This document shows, piece by piece, positions 39,790-50,309 of a DNA stretch of 64,000 bases; position 1 is the stretch's first letter; each line of letters opens with the position of its first letter. The stretch covers positions 177,971,411-178,035,410 of the forward strand of contig OY294068.1 in NCBI GenBank assembly GCA_958510875.1, given 5' to 3'. The notes below the pieces were generated by a model. It was not told the origin of the DNA and did not search any database. It saw nothing but the letters and a program-made list of their open reading frames with translations. Source of the DNA: Endomychus coccineus (taxonomy: Eukaryota > Arthropoda > Insecta > Coleoptera > Endomychidae). Position numbers and translations under genes: made by a program.

Positions 39790-40400
39790 GAGTGAGAAAA
39801 ATTCTGAAGATTCGAGAGCATTCTTATGATAAATACAAATGCAAATTTGATACCCTTTCGGACGTAGAATTTACAAACGCATGGTCTGTAAGAAACGCAA
39901 AGCGTCGACAGTTGCAACGTAACCCGTTAGAGAGTAAGGCAAGTGCTTTATCTCCATCACAAATGAAAAATAATTAAACTTCGAGATGAAGATACCCTAG
40001 ATGGTCTGCAGAGAATTTTTTTTGTATATTGCTGCTTATGAACTAACCTGGAGAGGTGGCGAAGAGGCTACAGCCTATGACGAGTATTTTTTGGATAAAA
40101 TAGATCATCGAGAAAAATGTAGCTGGCCGGATTAAGTACAACAGAGTTTTTTCAAGACTGCTGGAGGGGATCAAAGAACTGGCAGATAGTAGGTGGTTAA
40201 TAACGAACGAATTGGAATTGATACCAAAAATTACAAATCATTCCCCGAGAGCCATGGCTATATCAGAATTTTCAAAAAGTGGAATTGGCAAACAACAATT
40301 AATAAAGATCACAGGTTATGGATATAGCCAATCGATTAAACCACATTTGTAGTTAGATTTACACCACCATCAGGAAATAGTTGAAGGAAAGCGATATGTT
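39790..40400 (+). pseudogene. Crypton-like tyrosine recombinase, catalytic-half fragment, broken
   Basis: Three frames together carry the characteristic order of an animal Crypton-related tyrosine recombinase. First comes 'AYELTWRGGEEATAYDEYF' near 40040, matching a helix with the first conserved Arg. Then 'ITNHSPRAMAISEFSKSGIG' near 40230 corresponds to the H-x-x-R box, with the Arg present. It is followed by 'KQQLIKITGYGYSQSIKPHL' and 'LDLHHHQEIVEGKRYV', where the second His and the helix before the catalytic Tyr normally sit. The 5' frame 39792-39977 may hold the preceding linker. Stops and shifts make it inactive. These enzymes cut and rejoin DNA through a Tyr nucleophile, and Cryptons are the animal DNA transposons that use them. 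Confidence 0.68.
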
Positions 40401-40629
40401 CCAACGACTACTACCATCAGTTAAGATCATCAAAAGGAAGAACGAAGTTCCAGTCAACCTACTACAGTGTAAAACAATGGTGTATTTCATATTACCAACA
40501 ACTATAATAATCAAAACAATGTTACAAATTGAATTTAATGTACATATTCGTCATGATAAGATTCATATTGTTTTATCATTTTAGATTTTCAAATATTATG
40601 TAAAGAGAAAAGGATTAACAAAAACTTTG

Positions 40630-40950
40630 CACTCTACCAACTGTAGTTGCACAGATAAATCATTTTAAGATTTGGCGTCGTTTATTCTTTCATATTACGT
40701 TGAGTTAAAAGTACTGCAACTGGTAGATATATCATTTTAAGATTTGCCATTGTTTATTTTTCATATTACGTTGAGTTTAAATTACTACAACTGGTAGAAA
40801 TATTATTTAATGACAAAAGTATATAGGTAAAACTGAACACCTTGCATTCTACCAACTGTAGGTGCACAGATAATTCATTTTAAGATTTGGCATCGTTTAT
40901 TTTCAATAGTACGTCGAGTTTAAATTACAACAGCTGGTAGAAATGTTATA
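40630..40950. repeat. Short tandem units with internal inverted repeats
   Basis: Units containing 'attttaagatttg.c.tcgtttatt' recur at about 40666, 40734 and 40878. They are bounded by 'ctaccaactgtag.tgcac' on one side and its inverted form '.tgcaactggtag' on the other. The complementary ends could fold into hairpins. This resembles a small non-autonomous inverted-repeat element duplicated in place. No coding content. Confidence 0.6.
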
Positions 40951-41213
40951 CCTATACCTATAATGACAAAAGTTTCAATCTAAGTAAAACTAAAACCTTG
41001 CATTCGATCTGGTTTAACCTATTCACCGTTAAGAAGAGTGAAAGAATACCAGAGACACTTAAAATCAGTAACTGAAAATTATAATGGGATGAATAATTTT
41101 TGATGTAGGTAAACGCCAAAATTGTCTTGTTAGGAAGTCTGTGAATGATTGTAATTAAGAAAAGTCGTAGCATGCAGACAAGTTGGTAAATTATTAAAAT
41201 TCAAGAAAAAGTT

Positions 41214-41263
41214 TGTCCTCGAGCAGGATTCGAACCTGCGACCTCTAGAATTCGGTCAGTGCA
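41214..41263 (-). pseudogene. tRNA-like fragment, 3' half only
   Basis: On the minus strand it keeps the T-arm with a perfect B box ('GGTTCGAATCC') and the 3' acceptor strand, but the D-arm and 5' acceptor strand are missing. In their place stands 'ccgaactgcac', produced by a deletion relative to the next unit. Confidence 0.65.
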
Positions 41264-41559
41264 GTTCGGAACTGCATTACGAGTTACCGCTTTTCCAGAA
41301 ATCAATGTCAATATTACACCTACAAACTTCGGGGTTTGCAAGGTTTGGGTAAGTTAGTAGGTTAGCAGATGGAGAAGAACTCATTCATTATCAGTGGTCC
41401 TCAACGTCCTAATTATCTTCTATCGAAATCATCATCATCATATAGTTATATCAAGCAGGGATTGAGGTTGCGGATCTCCGACCACTGGTGAAGGTTGAGT
41501 CAAACGTTATTTTTAAGAAGGATAATTTATGTCTGTGATATCATTGTAATGAAGCAGGA

Positions 41560-41630
41560 TTCTCGAGCAGGATTCGAACCTGCAACCTCTAGAATGTCGA
41601 TCAGTGCTCTATCAGCTGAGCTACCCAGAA
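41560..41630 (-). pseudogene. tRNA-like sequence, nearly complete but with a broken anticodon arm
   Basis: The minus strand folds as a tRNA. The acceptor stem pairs at six of seven positions. The D-arm is GCTC/GAGC, and the T-arm is GCAGG/CCTGC with loop TTCGAAT. A box ('TAGCTCAGCTGATAGAGC') and B box ('GGTTCGAATCC') are intact, so RNA polymerase III recognition is plausible. Positions expected for the anticodon stem ('CTGAT' against 'CTAGA') do not pair and the usual T33 is not in place, so no amino acid can be assigned. It is better read as a tRNA pseudogene or the head of a tRNA-derived SINE. Confidence 0.6.
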
Positions 41631-41923
41631 CACAATTTCGCAACTGCATTACATGATACCACTTCTTCTGGATATTAAGGTTAATATTACACCTACACAC
41701 TCCAGCGTTTGCAAGGTGTTGCGTAAGTTAAAAGGTAACAAGGTAGACGAGAACACAGCCATTATCAGTGGTCATCAACGTCCTAATTACTTTTTATACC
41801 CCTAGTATCATCGACAAATAGTGATTTTAAGCAGGGATCAAGGGGCGGCTCACGGACCACTGAACAAGGTTATACCAAACGTTATTTTCAAGAAGGATAC
41901 CGTAATGCAGTTGCGAACGTGTG

Positions 41924-41984
41924 TTCAGGGTAGCTCAGTTGGTAGAGCATTCTAGAGGTCGCAGGTTTGAATCCTGCTCGGGGA
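41924..41984 (+). pseudogene. tRNA-like sequence lacking most of the anticodon arm
   Basis: Plus-strand copy with intact A box ('TAGCTCAGTTGGTAGAGC') and B box ('GGTTTGAATCC'). About 11 bases of the anticodon region present in the 41.6 kb copy are deleted, so it is only 61 bases long. It cannot decode, but both internal promoter boxes remain. Confidence 0.6.
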
Positions 41985-42000
41985 TAAACTTTTTGTGGAA

Positions 42001-42499
42001 TTTGAGTAACGCCAGGAATTTTCTTCATCATAAATCAATTGCTGATTTATTTTTTGGTGTATTGGAAATGCGATGAATCGACGGTTTGGTGAACTGCTAA
42101 TCAGTAAATTGCTGAGAGATGAATATCCGGATACTGAAGTATATGATATGTTTGACTACAACAAGAATCATTCATAATATATTCAGTGACAAACTGGAAT
42201 TTCTTCCAATTTATATATCTATTACTAGCACATAATATTACTGCGGAATAGTTCAGTAACACCATTTATATTCCAACTTTCCTGCCAACCTCTCCGCGGT
42301 TCGGTTCGAGACTAATCTAAAACTGAGAATGATTTTCATGTCTTACTTCAAACCATGACGCTATATTTTTAGAGAATATGCGAGCCTGCTACCTCTACGA
42401 ACAATGAGAGAAGACGCATAACGCGAATAAATAACCGAAATGGTTTCCCCTACTTTATGTCCTATATGTCTTTATACGTTCACAATTACATGGACAAAG
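42001..42499. other. Unassigned DNA
   Basis: No feature recognised. Confidence 0.4.
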
Positions 42500-42830
42500 T
42501 TTTACAATACGCTCTCTCTTCCAGAATCCAAACTCGATAAATCCTCTTTACTGAAAATAGGCGTATGATCAATGATAACACTGTCATTGTGAAACCGAAT
42601 ATGAAGGCTATTTGTGTTCACTTCCCTATTGCTGTAGCTTTTATCTCCACAAATTGTCATACCATAATTTTGCAGCTCATTCACATTCGTTGTTAGGCTG
42701 GATTGATTAATTGATAACTTTTCACCCATTAGAAACCTGCGAAATCATATATTCCATCTGAAACTGCTTATGAATTATGTTTCATCGTGACATTGGGAAT
42801 CACACAAATCCCAACAGAGAACAAATTCAA
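42500..42830. repeat. Diverged duplicate block, copy 1 (partner at 51.5 kb)
   Basis: This block and 51530-51920 share 'tatgatcaatgataac', 'tgtcattgtgaa', 'gaggctatt' (here 'gaaggctatt'), 'gctgt.gcttttat' and 'aacaaatccca' in the same order and orientation. Here the minus strand retains a 75-residue frame (42729-42502, 'MGEKLSINQSSLTTNVNELQ') preceded by a pyrimidine/AG acceptor-like sequence. That frame is not kept in the partner. Nature unknown. Confidence 0.55.
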
Positions 42831-43363
42831 CCTTTTAATAACTGAAGAGAGGGGTTTTGCCCTATAAAAAAATGGTGGTTATATCAGTAACCTTTTCAAT
42901 TCATGTTCAATTGTTTTTAGCCTGCAGATTCAAAAAATATGGAAAAAATTATCTAAGAAACATTCTTCTCCCTTCAAAAATACTAAAATTAAACAAAATA
43001 AAGGGAGGTGAGATTATTCCTTGGAAGATGCTGTACATATAAGGTGTGGGATAATATCTACCATTTGTCCTTGAAAATCAATTCTTATGAGAATGAAAAT
43101 AATATTGTATTCCCTGTTGAATTAATTATCTACTCTACTTGGTGATGCTAGAACGTTTTTAGAAAAAATATTATATTCTGTATCTCAATTACAAATTGTC
43201 TGTTGGACTTCCAAATCGAATATATCACGATGAAGTCAACCATCATCCAGTTCATCAAGATGATAAATTGTCAAATGAGTTACATCTAATGGAGCTACAA
43301 AAGCATATCGATTCAAACTTTACCTGTTTGAACTGTTATAATAACTAATGAAAGAACTAGTAG
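42831..43363. other. Unassigned DNA
   Basis: No feature recognised. Confidence 0.4.
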
Positions 43364-43896
43364 TGTCGCCCCATAATATCTGAGCAAGGATTCCTTTTTT
43401 GGCTTGCAAGGAATGCCATGTCTTATCAGTTAAGAGGTTCGGTGCTGGATCATGGTAGAAGTTTCGTATGGAACATAGGGCAGATGATTGGAATAACAAC
43501 ACAAGGTACGAAATGTGATGTATGGTTTAAATGTTCACTACATGGTACCTTCTAATACCAACTTAGACTGACTACGAACAAACTGCTCTCTATTGATTTT
43601 TACTGAACTTACTTCTTACTATCATCTAATGTACTTAAATATCTATTCTCAAGGAAGAAGCCTTCCTCCTCTAATAACAGTCTATGCTATAGTTTGGCTA
43701 AGGTTGACCTACGTGCCGGCATTGACACTCATGTCATGCACTCACAGTCGGAACCTTGTCGACTCATCATTCGATATGCTATATAATACAATAATGAATA
43801 TGTTGTATGTTTATATTCAATAAACATTATTATGACATAAGAAAATAGAATATCGAGAGTTATCCAATTTCGGATGAATCTTTTCGGGATATCACA
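43364..43896. repeat. LTR-like direct repeat, left copy
   Basis: Starts 'TGTCGCC' and ends 'ATCACA'. It pairs with 44511-44965, which starts and ends the same way. Inside are a TATA-like box ('tatataat', 43780) and, about 30 bases further, an 'aataaa' signal (43819), the order expected of a retroviral-type LTR. It is longer than its partner by a block of roughly 75 bases. Similarity leaks slightly beyond both ends, so a simple segmental duplication is an alternative. Confidence 0.5.
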
Positions 43897-44510
43897 CCTC
43901 CATCGCAAGGTAAAAAAAAGCACAGTTGTTATTAGATAAAAACGAATAACATAGAACATGTGTAATGTTCTTCTTTCTCAACAAATAAAAAAGAATTAGT
44001 TGATAATTCTGAACAAAGTTGAATCAGAATTACAATATGATCTGAAATAAAAACACAATCATATTTAATGAACTTTTATTGTTTTATACTAGAGAGTGGC
44101 TTATGATAACTGAAATAGGTTACATGATGTTTCGTGTCTATGTTATCCATGTGTCTTGCAAATACCATATCGATACAAGTACCAATTCGAGTAGTTGATA
44201 AAGATGTCATCGCTGGTATAATAGAAAGAGGAGCCTATTGGTGGTCTCGACCAATTAGACCTGTTACGGATACACGATGAAATAAGTAAATTTGACTGTC
44301 TGGGCTGGTTTCCTCTATTTGGTCGCTTCTGTACCATAGTGCAGTACATAGTCCATGTATAAAATTTATAGTTGATTTACTTGTGTCTCCTTTTTTCCAA
44401 CTTCAATTCCATATCCATTTCCAATTCCCATTGCTTTTCCATTTTATCATAATAATATTTCATATGATATGCCTTCCGTGAAGAAGGGACTGGTCGGGAT
44501 GAAAAGATAG
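43897..44510. other. Interval between the LTR-like repeats
   Basis: About 614 bases with no gag or pol similarity and no obvious primer-binding site next to the left repeat. A purine-rich stretch ('gggatgaaaagatag') lies just before the right repeat, where a polypurine tract would be. If this is an LTR element it is a small, non-autonomous one. Confidence 0.4.
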
Positions 44511-44965
44511 TGTCGCCACATAATATCTGAACAAGGGCTCTTCCATTGGGTTGCAAGAAATGTCTATTATCAGTTAACAGGTTCGGTGTTGGGTTCTGGT
44601 AAAAGTTCCGTATAAAACTTATACATAGGGCATGATGATTGAGAGCTAACTGCTCTCTATTGGCTTACTGAACTAAGTTCTTACTATCATCTAGTGTATT
44701 CAAATTTCTATTCTCTAATGAGAAACCTTGCTCTTCTAATAATAGTCCATGCTCTAGTTCGGCGGAGGTTGACGAACTACGTGCTGGCATCGACGCTCAT
44801 GTCATGCACTCACGGTCGGAACCTTGTCGACTCATCATTTGTCATGCTATATAATACAAATAACAAATATGTTGTATGCTTATATTCAATAAGCATTATT
44901 ATGATATGAGAACATAGAATATTGTAAATTATCAGATTCAGGATGAATCTCTTTTGGATATCACA
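44511..44965. repeat. LTR-like direct repeat, right copy
   Basis: Matches 43364-43896, with conserved blocks 'atgtcatgcactcac.gtcg', 'gaaccttgtcgactcatcat' and 'gctatataatac'. The TATA-like box is kept at 44848, but the poly(A) signal has decayed to 'aataag'. Confidence 0.5.
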
Positions 44966-45015
44966 ACCTCTTCATCATGAAATTCTGATTTTTTCATGTT
45001 ATTCTGGTAACAGTG

Positions 45016-45130
45016 ATGAAGTCTCTAGTCTAGATTGATCAGTAACATTACATGTTGATAGTTCTGGACAGCTGTTTTGTTCTCATGGAGCTCATCAGTA
45101 GAACGAGGAAGAATGCAAAGTTACTGAACG
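45016..45130. repeat. Dispersed repeat, copy 2 (partner at 0.8 kb)
   Basis: Same blocks as 807-920, in the same orientation. Confidence 0.5.
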
Positions 45131-47484
45131 ATTCTCGTTGGAGATATACATAACCACCCAATATAATGGAAGGAAGACCAAATTATCTAACGCTTCTAAC
45201 AACCTAGATTGTTCTGGAATTCAAACTCATCTGCTTCTGCATACTTTACTAGTGAAGGAAGAATACATTCAAGTTATGAGATGAGAGAAAGAAGTATCCC
45301 AAACTGAACATTCTTGACCATATAATCGAACGTGGATTTTATACAAAGTTCAAATTTGAATTACTGAATAAGGTTCGACTATAATCCATTTGAAGCTGAA
45401 TAAATAGTACGGGCCAGTTCGTTACAAAACATAATCAGCAAATATATTCAGAGTTCGAGTAACTAATTTAAATCAGGAATATTTCCAATATGTTAAAAAC
45501 AAATGTGACTAATGACGCCTTTCATTTAATAAAATCGGATTAATTGGAAGCTGCCAACGCATTTGGTTCTACATAAATGGAAAATTTATTTTAATGTTCA
45601 CATTTCTCACCGTTCCACATATAAGCCTGCAAACATTACTACAGAAATATAGGATTTTAGAGCCGAAGAGCTTTGGAATCATTAATAATGCAACAACCCT
45701 TCTGAAAATTCAATATTGCTCCAAACCACACGCTAAAACGATTTATGATGGATGACCTGGTATAGGAGTGAATCCAGCAAATCAATGTCAGCACTAAGCT
45801 GTCTTATCATATACACATTAACGTGATATTCAGCTCAATATGTCTTTCCTTCAGGAAATACCAACTGCGATATTATGCTCGGCAAAGCTGCACTCATTAT
45901 TGAATTGTCCATGCTCACGTTTACTAACAGATAGTCTATTGTATGTAGCATTCCATACAGACGATCATAAATACAATGCAGGCTAGGAAAATGGTGCACC
46001 ACAATATTTTATTACTATGAGATATGCTACGTATATTGGAACGTTTTATACAGATGATAACAAACAGTTAACATAGCAGGATCTCTTTCAGGACGTGGTC
46101 GCGCCGACTAGTACTTGCCGCGTACCGCATTGGGTCTATCCTTCTGTGAATACTACCAGTTGAGTAATCGTTTGTTGTTTTATTGTTTACAAATCCTGAT
46201 TGTTTCATCCTTCTCGTTTTTGGTATTAAGGGATCTTATGTGTATTCATTGCAGTCATGAATAAGGTGGAAGACAGTTATGCAAGCAATTCTTTCAGCTT
46301 GTTCATTATGGAAACAAAATTTAGACTGATTAAGAGTAACTAGGAACAAGCAGATTGTGATGAGGCATAGTATGAGCTTGATTGATAGATTTGTAAGGTG
46401 CTGGTTTGTCCATTTCATTTAAAGCGTTTGTGGTAAAATAATAGTCTTCTAAAACTGGCAATAGAGCTAGAAGAGAAGATGGAAATAAGAATGGTATCAT
46501 GATGGAAACTCATGTTGAGAATTTGTGAGCGCATTCAAATATGAGGGCCGCACTTCCTTGAACTTTGAGAGATTATAGTTATTAAACAATAGAAATCGTT
46601 TGTCTCACTTCAACTCACAAGACTCTTGTATATAGAATGAATTAAAATCAGCGGTGTATTATTCAATAAGTGCGAGCGATATTCGACGAAGTTATGAATG
46701 GGCGTTTATTCAAAAGGCGCCTGTTCGACTTCTGGCTGAACCATGCGCACAAATTAGTTACCTACCTAGCTCAAAAACTATTTGTATATACTTACTCACC
46801 GACTTACCTCATTTAGCTTGTCAATTCAAGTCCGAAACAGTGTCGGTAACACGTCTTGTCTGTTAATTATTCTATTGTTGTTTTATCTACCTCTGAATTA
46901 GTTCCAAATTATTTATAATAAGACAGCACTTGTTTTCAAATCTCTTGTTCACATCAGCTTTTCACGACTTGTCGTCTATCATGATCGTTTACATAATATG
47001 ATCATCTGTTTCTCATTATCTAGATGTAAGACTAGTATTTAAGAAATGATATATTATTCTTCAATTATTTTTCTGTTTATACCACATACAAGCATTATGC
47101 TTCAGTGGTTTATTGTTGTTTATTTGAAATTATAAACACCAACTAAACTAAACTAAACCATGCGCACGTTGCATCCGATTACTTGAATTCATTCCAAGCG
47201 GTTCTAAAGATGATGCTCGAACTAGAAGAAAAGATAAAAATATAGAATGATACCACGATGGCCAGGAAATTGTGAATAATTTATATATTTTCGCTTTTGA
47301 AAATCATCCAGTCAAATATCAGAGAATCTTGATGTCAGTCAAGATACTGAAAAAAGCTGTGATCGATTGATTGTGAACTCATTTCATAATTCATTGATCG
47401 AATTAGCCTGATCAAAAAAATTCCCAAAACAATGTACGTTTGTACACTTTCAACGTTTGTGCTTTTAACGCGAGATACTTGTGG
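45131..47484. other. Unassigned DNA
   Basis: Only short frames (46236-46418 on the minus strand, 46654-46866 on the plus strand) without domains. No repeat recognised. Confidence 0.4.
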
Positions 47485-48035
47485 ATAGTGGAATAAGTTT
47501 CACACGGGCAGCTACTGTACGACCTGCTCCGCCAATGTAGACTTTACAGTATAGTAAAACAGGTCGTACAGTGTATAAAAAGAGTGCTGTCCGAAGCTTC
47601 GTGACACCAGTGGATTTGCACTAGCGGAACATAAGTTTAACACTATTAACCATTCATCTTTTTCGATAATAATAACATCCTATTCAGAGCCCCAAACTTA
47701 TATCAACGAAAACTTCTTGAAGCGATAGAAAACCTAAAACATCCAAATAATCGAAACCATCACTCAGGATATTCCCTTCCCAACATTTGGAAACCCATCG
47801 GCAGGGTCAAGTGCCAGAACGGAGTGAAGGCAGTGAACTATGTAGCGTAGAGTATTTTTCCCACAATAAATAACTCTACAGGAACCAAAGGAATCCGTTT
47901 TAGTTCAAGCGTCAAGTCCGCCTTGAGATTCTTCCTGCGATGGTTGGCGAAACTTCGGCATCAAGTAGTGCTAATGTGACGCGGAATCCATCCGGAAGCA
48001 ATGAATTTTCTAAGTGTCCTATGCAACGCTGATAT
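47485..48035 (+). pseudogene. Penelope-like family B fragment with an inverted junction
   Basis: From 47554 the plus strand carries the GIY-YIG end of family B. It starts with 'aaaacaggtcgtacagtg' (the GETGRTV region) and continues through the A-x-AEHKF region and the C-terminal tail to about 47850. The 3' block shared with 22.4 and 61.0 kb then follows to about 48035. Immediately upstream (47511-47550) the same nuclease region appears on the opposite strand, so the copy begins with a head-to-head inversion. Both halves are decayed. Confidence 0.75.
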
Positions 48036-48442
48036 GAACTCTTCACGTACAGTGATTCGAAAAACTGGATATGTATACGACAGTCTTGTGAGTTGGAGAG
48101 AAACAGACGTATTGTATTGCTTTGCAGGATAGGCAAGCAAAACGCCATCAACTGTTCCGATGGTTGGACCTGTTCATGTATAACTGATTTATGATTCATA
48201 TTTTGGTTAGATAGTTCATGTTCCTTCACGGAGAGGTTCTAAATAAAGTGATAAAGTTCCAACGAACACTTCTCGCAAATCATCCTGTATATTCGAGTTT
48301 GAAAAGTAACTATTCTGTTTACTGTTTTCTCATTATTTGCTTCTAATATATCAATAATGTCTATATGTAGATTGGGAGAGTGCAACCATGACAGTCAACC
48401 TTAAAAAATAACCTATATTTGTGGAAGATACAACGCTACTGT
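48036..48442. other. Unassigned DNA
   Basis: The minus frame 48229-47912 overlaps the PLE flank and is a chance frame. Nothing else seen. Confidence 0.4.
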
Positions 48443-49511
48443 TAGTCCAGTCTTTGAAGTGGGGAAATATGAAGACTAACTGACTTCGTTGCAAGAGGTC
48501 GAATCTGAAAAAAAAGTTTCGCATGATGTTCTATGGACCATGAAGTTCATTCGTGGCTACTGAGCGAAAATTCATTCAATGACCGGAAAATCTGCTAAAA
48601 TTTGGTAACATTCACGCAAATTTACCAATTTTTCACGTGTTTATTAGAGGTTGACAGTGGCGTATTTTGATCCAGAGTGTCACAAAACCAGGGAAATTTG
48701 CGGAAATGGGCCACTATGGAATTTTTTTTGGTCATATCTGCTAATTAAAAAATTCAAAATATCGTTTTCTGAAATAACGCGGAAATTATCGTGTGATAAG
48801 CTACTATAGACTTATCACGAGATAATTTCTATGATTTTTCCGGAACATTCAAATAATTATTTGTTTGACATTACTATCAATTTTTGTCATTTAGCATGGA
48901 GATGCTAAACATAAACGTACGGCACTCAAAAAATTCCATCATAAAAAAGAAGAATTCATTGTAAAATTTTCTGCGTTTTTCCAGAAAATGATATTTTTGG
49001 ACTTTTCAATTAGCTAACTCGTAGTCAGCAATCGTGAAAACCCCTATAGTGACATATCACACGATAATTTCGATGATACGGAAAGTTTTTTTTCCGGTTT
49101 TCCGCACTTTTCTGCAAATTTTCCTGGTTTCTTGCTACTCGGGCACGAATTACGCGACTGTCAACCTCTTTCATGTATAAGACAATAAACACGTGAAAAA
49201 TGACGGTTTCCCGTCCACTGAATACATTTGCTGGAAGAATGTTCTCGAATTCGTGTTCAGCGAACCAAAAAACCTCCCTGAGCCCATTTTGGAGGTTTAA
49301 TTGTTATTTTTAGATAAATTAAAAATTATCTTAAAAATCGGGTTGTTAATAGGGTTGATTTAGCATATACGGGTGGATTGGGGGAGACTGACAAGTCGCT
49401 CAGTAGTCACTAATGACCTTCATGGTCTATAGAATATCATGCAGAAAGAAATTTTCAAATTCGAACTCCTGCAACGAAGTTAGTAAGTTGCCCACTTTAC
49501 AGACTGGACTA
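48443..49511. mobile_element. Foldback / large MITE-like element
   Basis: The outer ends are 'tagtccagtct' and 'agactggacta', perfect inverted copies. The outer arms (48443-48565 and 49390-49511) stay alignable through 'aacttcgttgca' and 'gaccatgaag'. An inner pair of arms (about 48630-48830 and 49000-49205) is also inverted, sharing 'tttttcacgtgtttatt', 'gaggttgacagt' and 'aattatcgtgtgata'. No transposase frame occurs. The ends could be read as TA duplications flanking 'GTCCAGTCT', which would suit mobilisation by a Tc1/mariner-type enzyme. Confidence 0.75.
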
Positions 49512-50309
49512 TGTATACCAGTTATTTTCATATTCATCAAGATTACCTATAATGATGACCCACCACCATTCATAATGTAAAATTAGATTCCTTCCTCTTT
49601 TCTATTGGATCATGAGGAGAAGAATCCAGATCCATAATATTATACTTTTATAGTATCTACGAAAGCCCCACGAATTGCTATTGAGAATGATAAATAAGAC
49701 TGTTCATGCGGAGAAAATCTTCAGGCCGATATAATTTGCAGAATTTATCGCTGTTACAAAGAGAAATAATAAATAGATATGAGAATATAGAAGTGTTTGG
49801 CCACAACCGCTTCAATTCACTTGGAACGCTTTTGTTGTGTAACACGCGAAAATCTCCAGTTCAGGATGGTAGTAAAAGTTTATGACAAAACGGTGGTATT
49901 AATGACTTATGTCAGCGAAAGCAAAATTTAATAAGCAGAGGTACGGGATTTCAGCTCACTGAACCTTACTGTTAATAAAACGGGCTTAATATTTGACACT
50001 AATGATTGCTAAAGCCTTAAGAAACTAGCGAGGGCAAACTTACTTTTACTTACTTTCGGCTCAAGCCATCAATGTTTTTCCTTTTGGCTCTGAACTTTCT
50101 CATCATTGTTGAATAATTTTGAATTAACAGACTCCCTCGAGACTGTTTAAAAGTTATAAGAATTACATGGAAATAAGTTATTCTTATTTACTAAATTTCA
50201 TGTTGCATTCATCACCCAATGTTGTGTTTTCTACATTTTTACAAAACCTAGGCGTTCTCGGTGCAAAGCTTGATGTAAATTCATTTTAAAAAATAGGTAA
50301 AATAGTGAA
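49512..50309. other. Unassigned DNA
   Basis: No feature recognised. Confidence 0.4.

Larger units (their letters stand above)
41205..42000. repeat. Tandem plus inverted repeat array carrying tRNA-like sequences
   Basis: Two direct units of about 350 bases (roughly 41205-41555 and 41556-41905) share a tRNA-like block, then 'aatattacacctaca', 'tttgcaagg', 'attatcagtggtc.tcaacg' and 'caaacgttattt..aagaagga'. A third partial unit (41905-42000) is inverted: it begins with 'taatgcagttgcgaac' and ends 'ataaactttttg', the complement of the start of unit one. The array therefore ends in head-to-head tRNA-like sequences. Confidence 0.75.

Noticed and set aside
41560..41630. Functional tRNA gene
   Set aside because: The anticodon stem does not pair and the conserved T33 is not in place, although acceptor, D- and T-arms fold.
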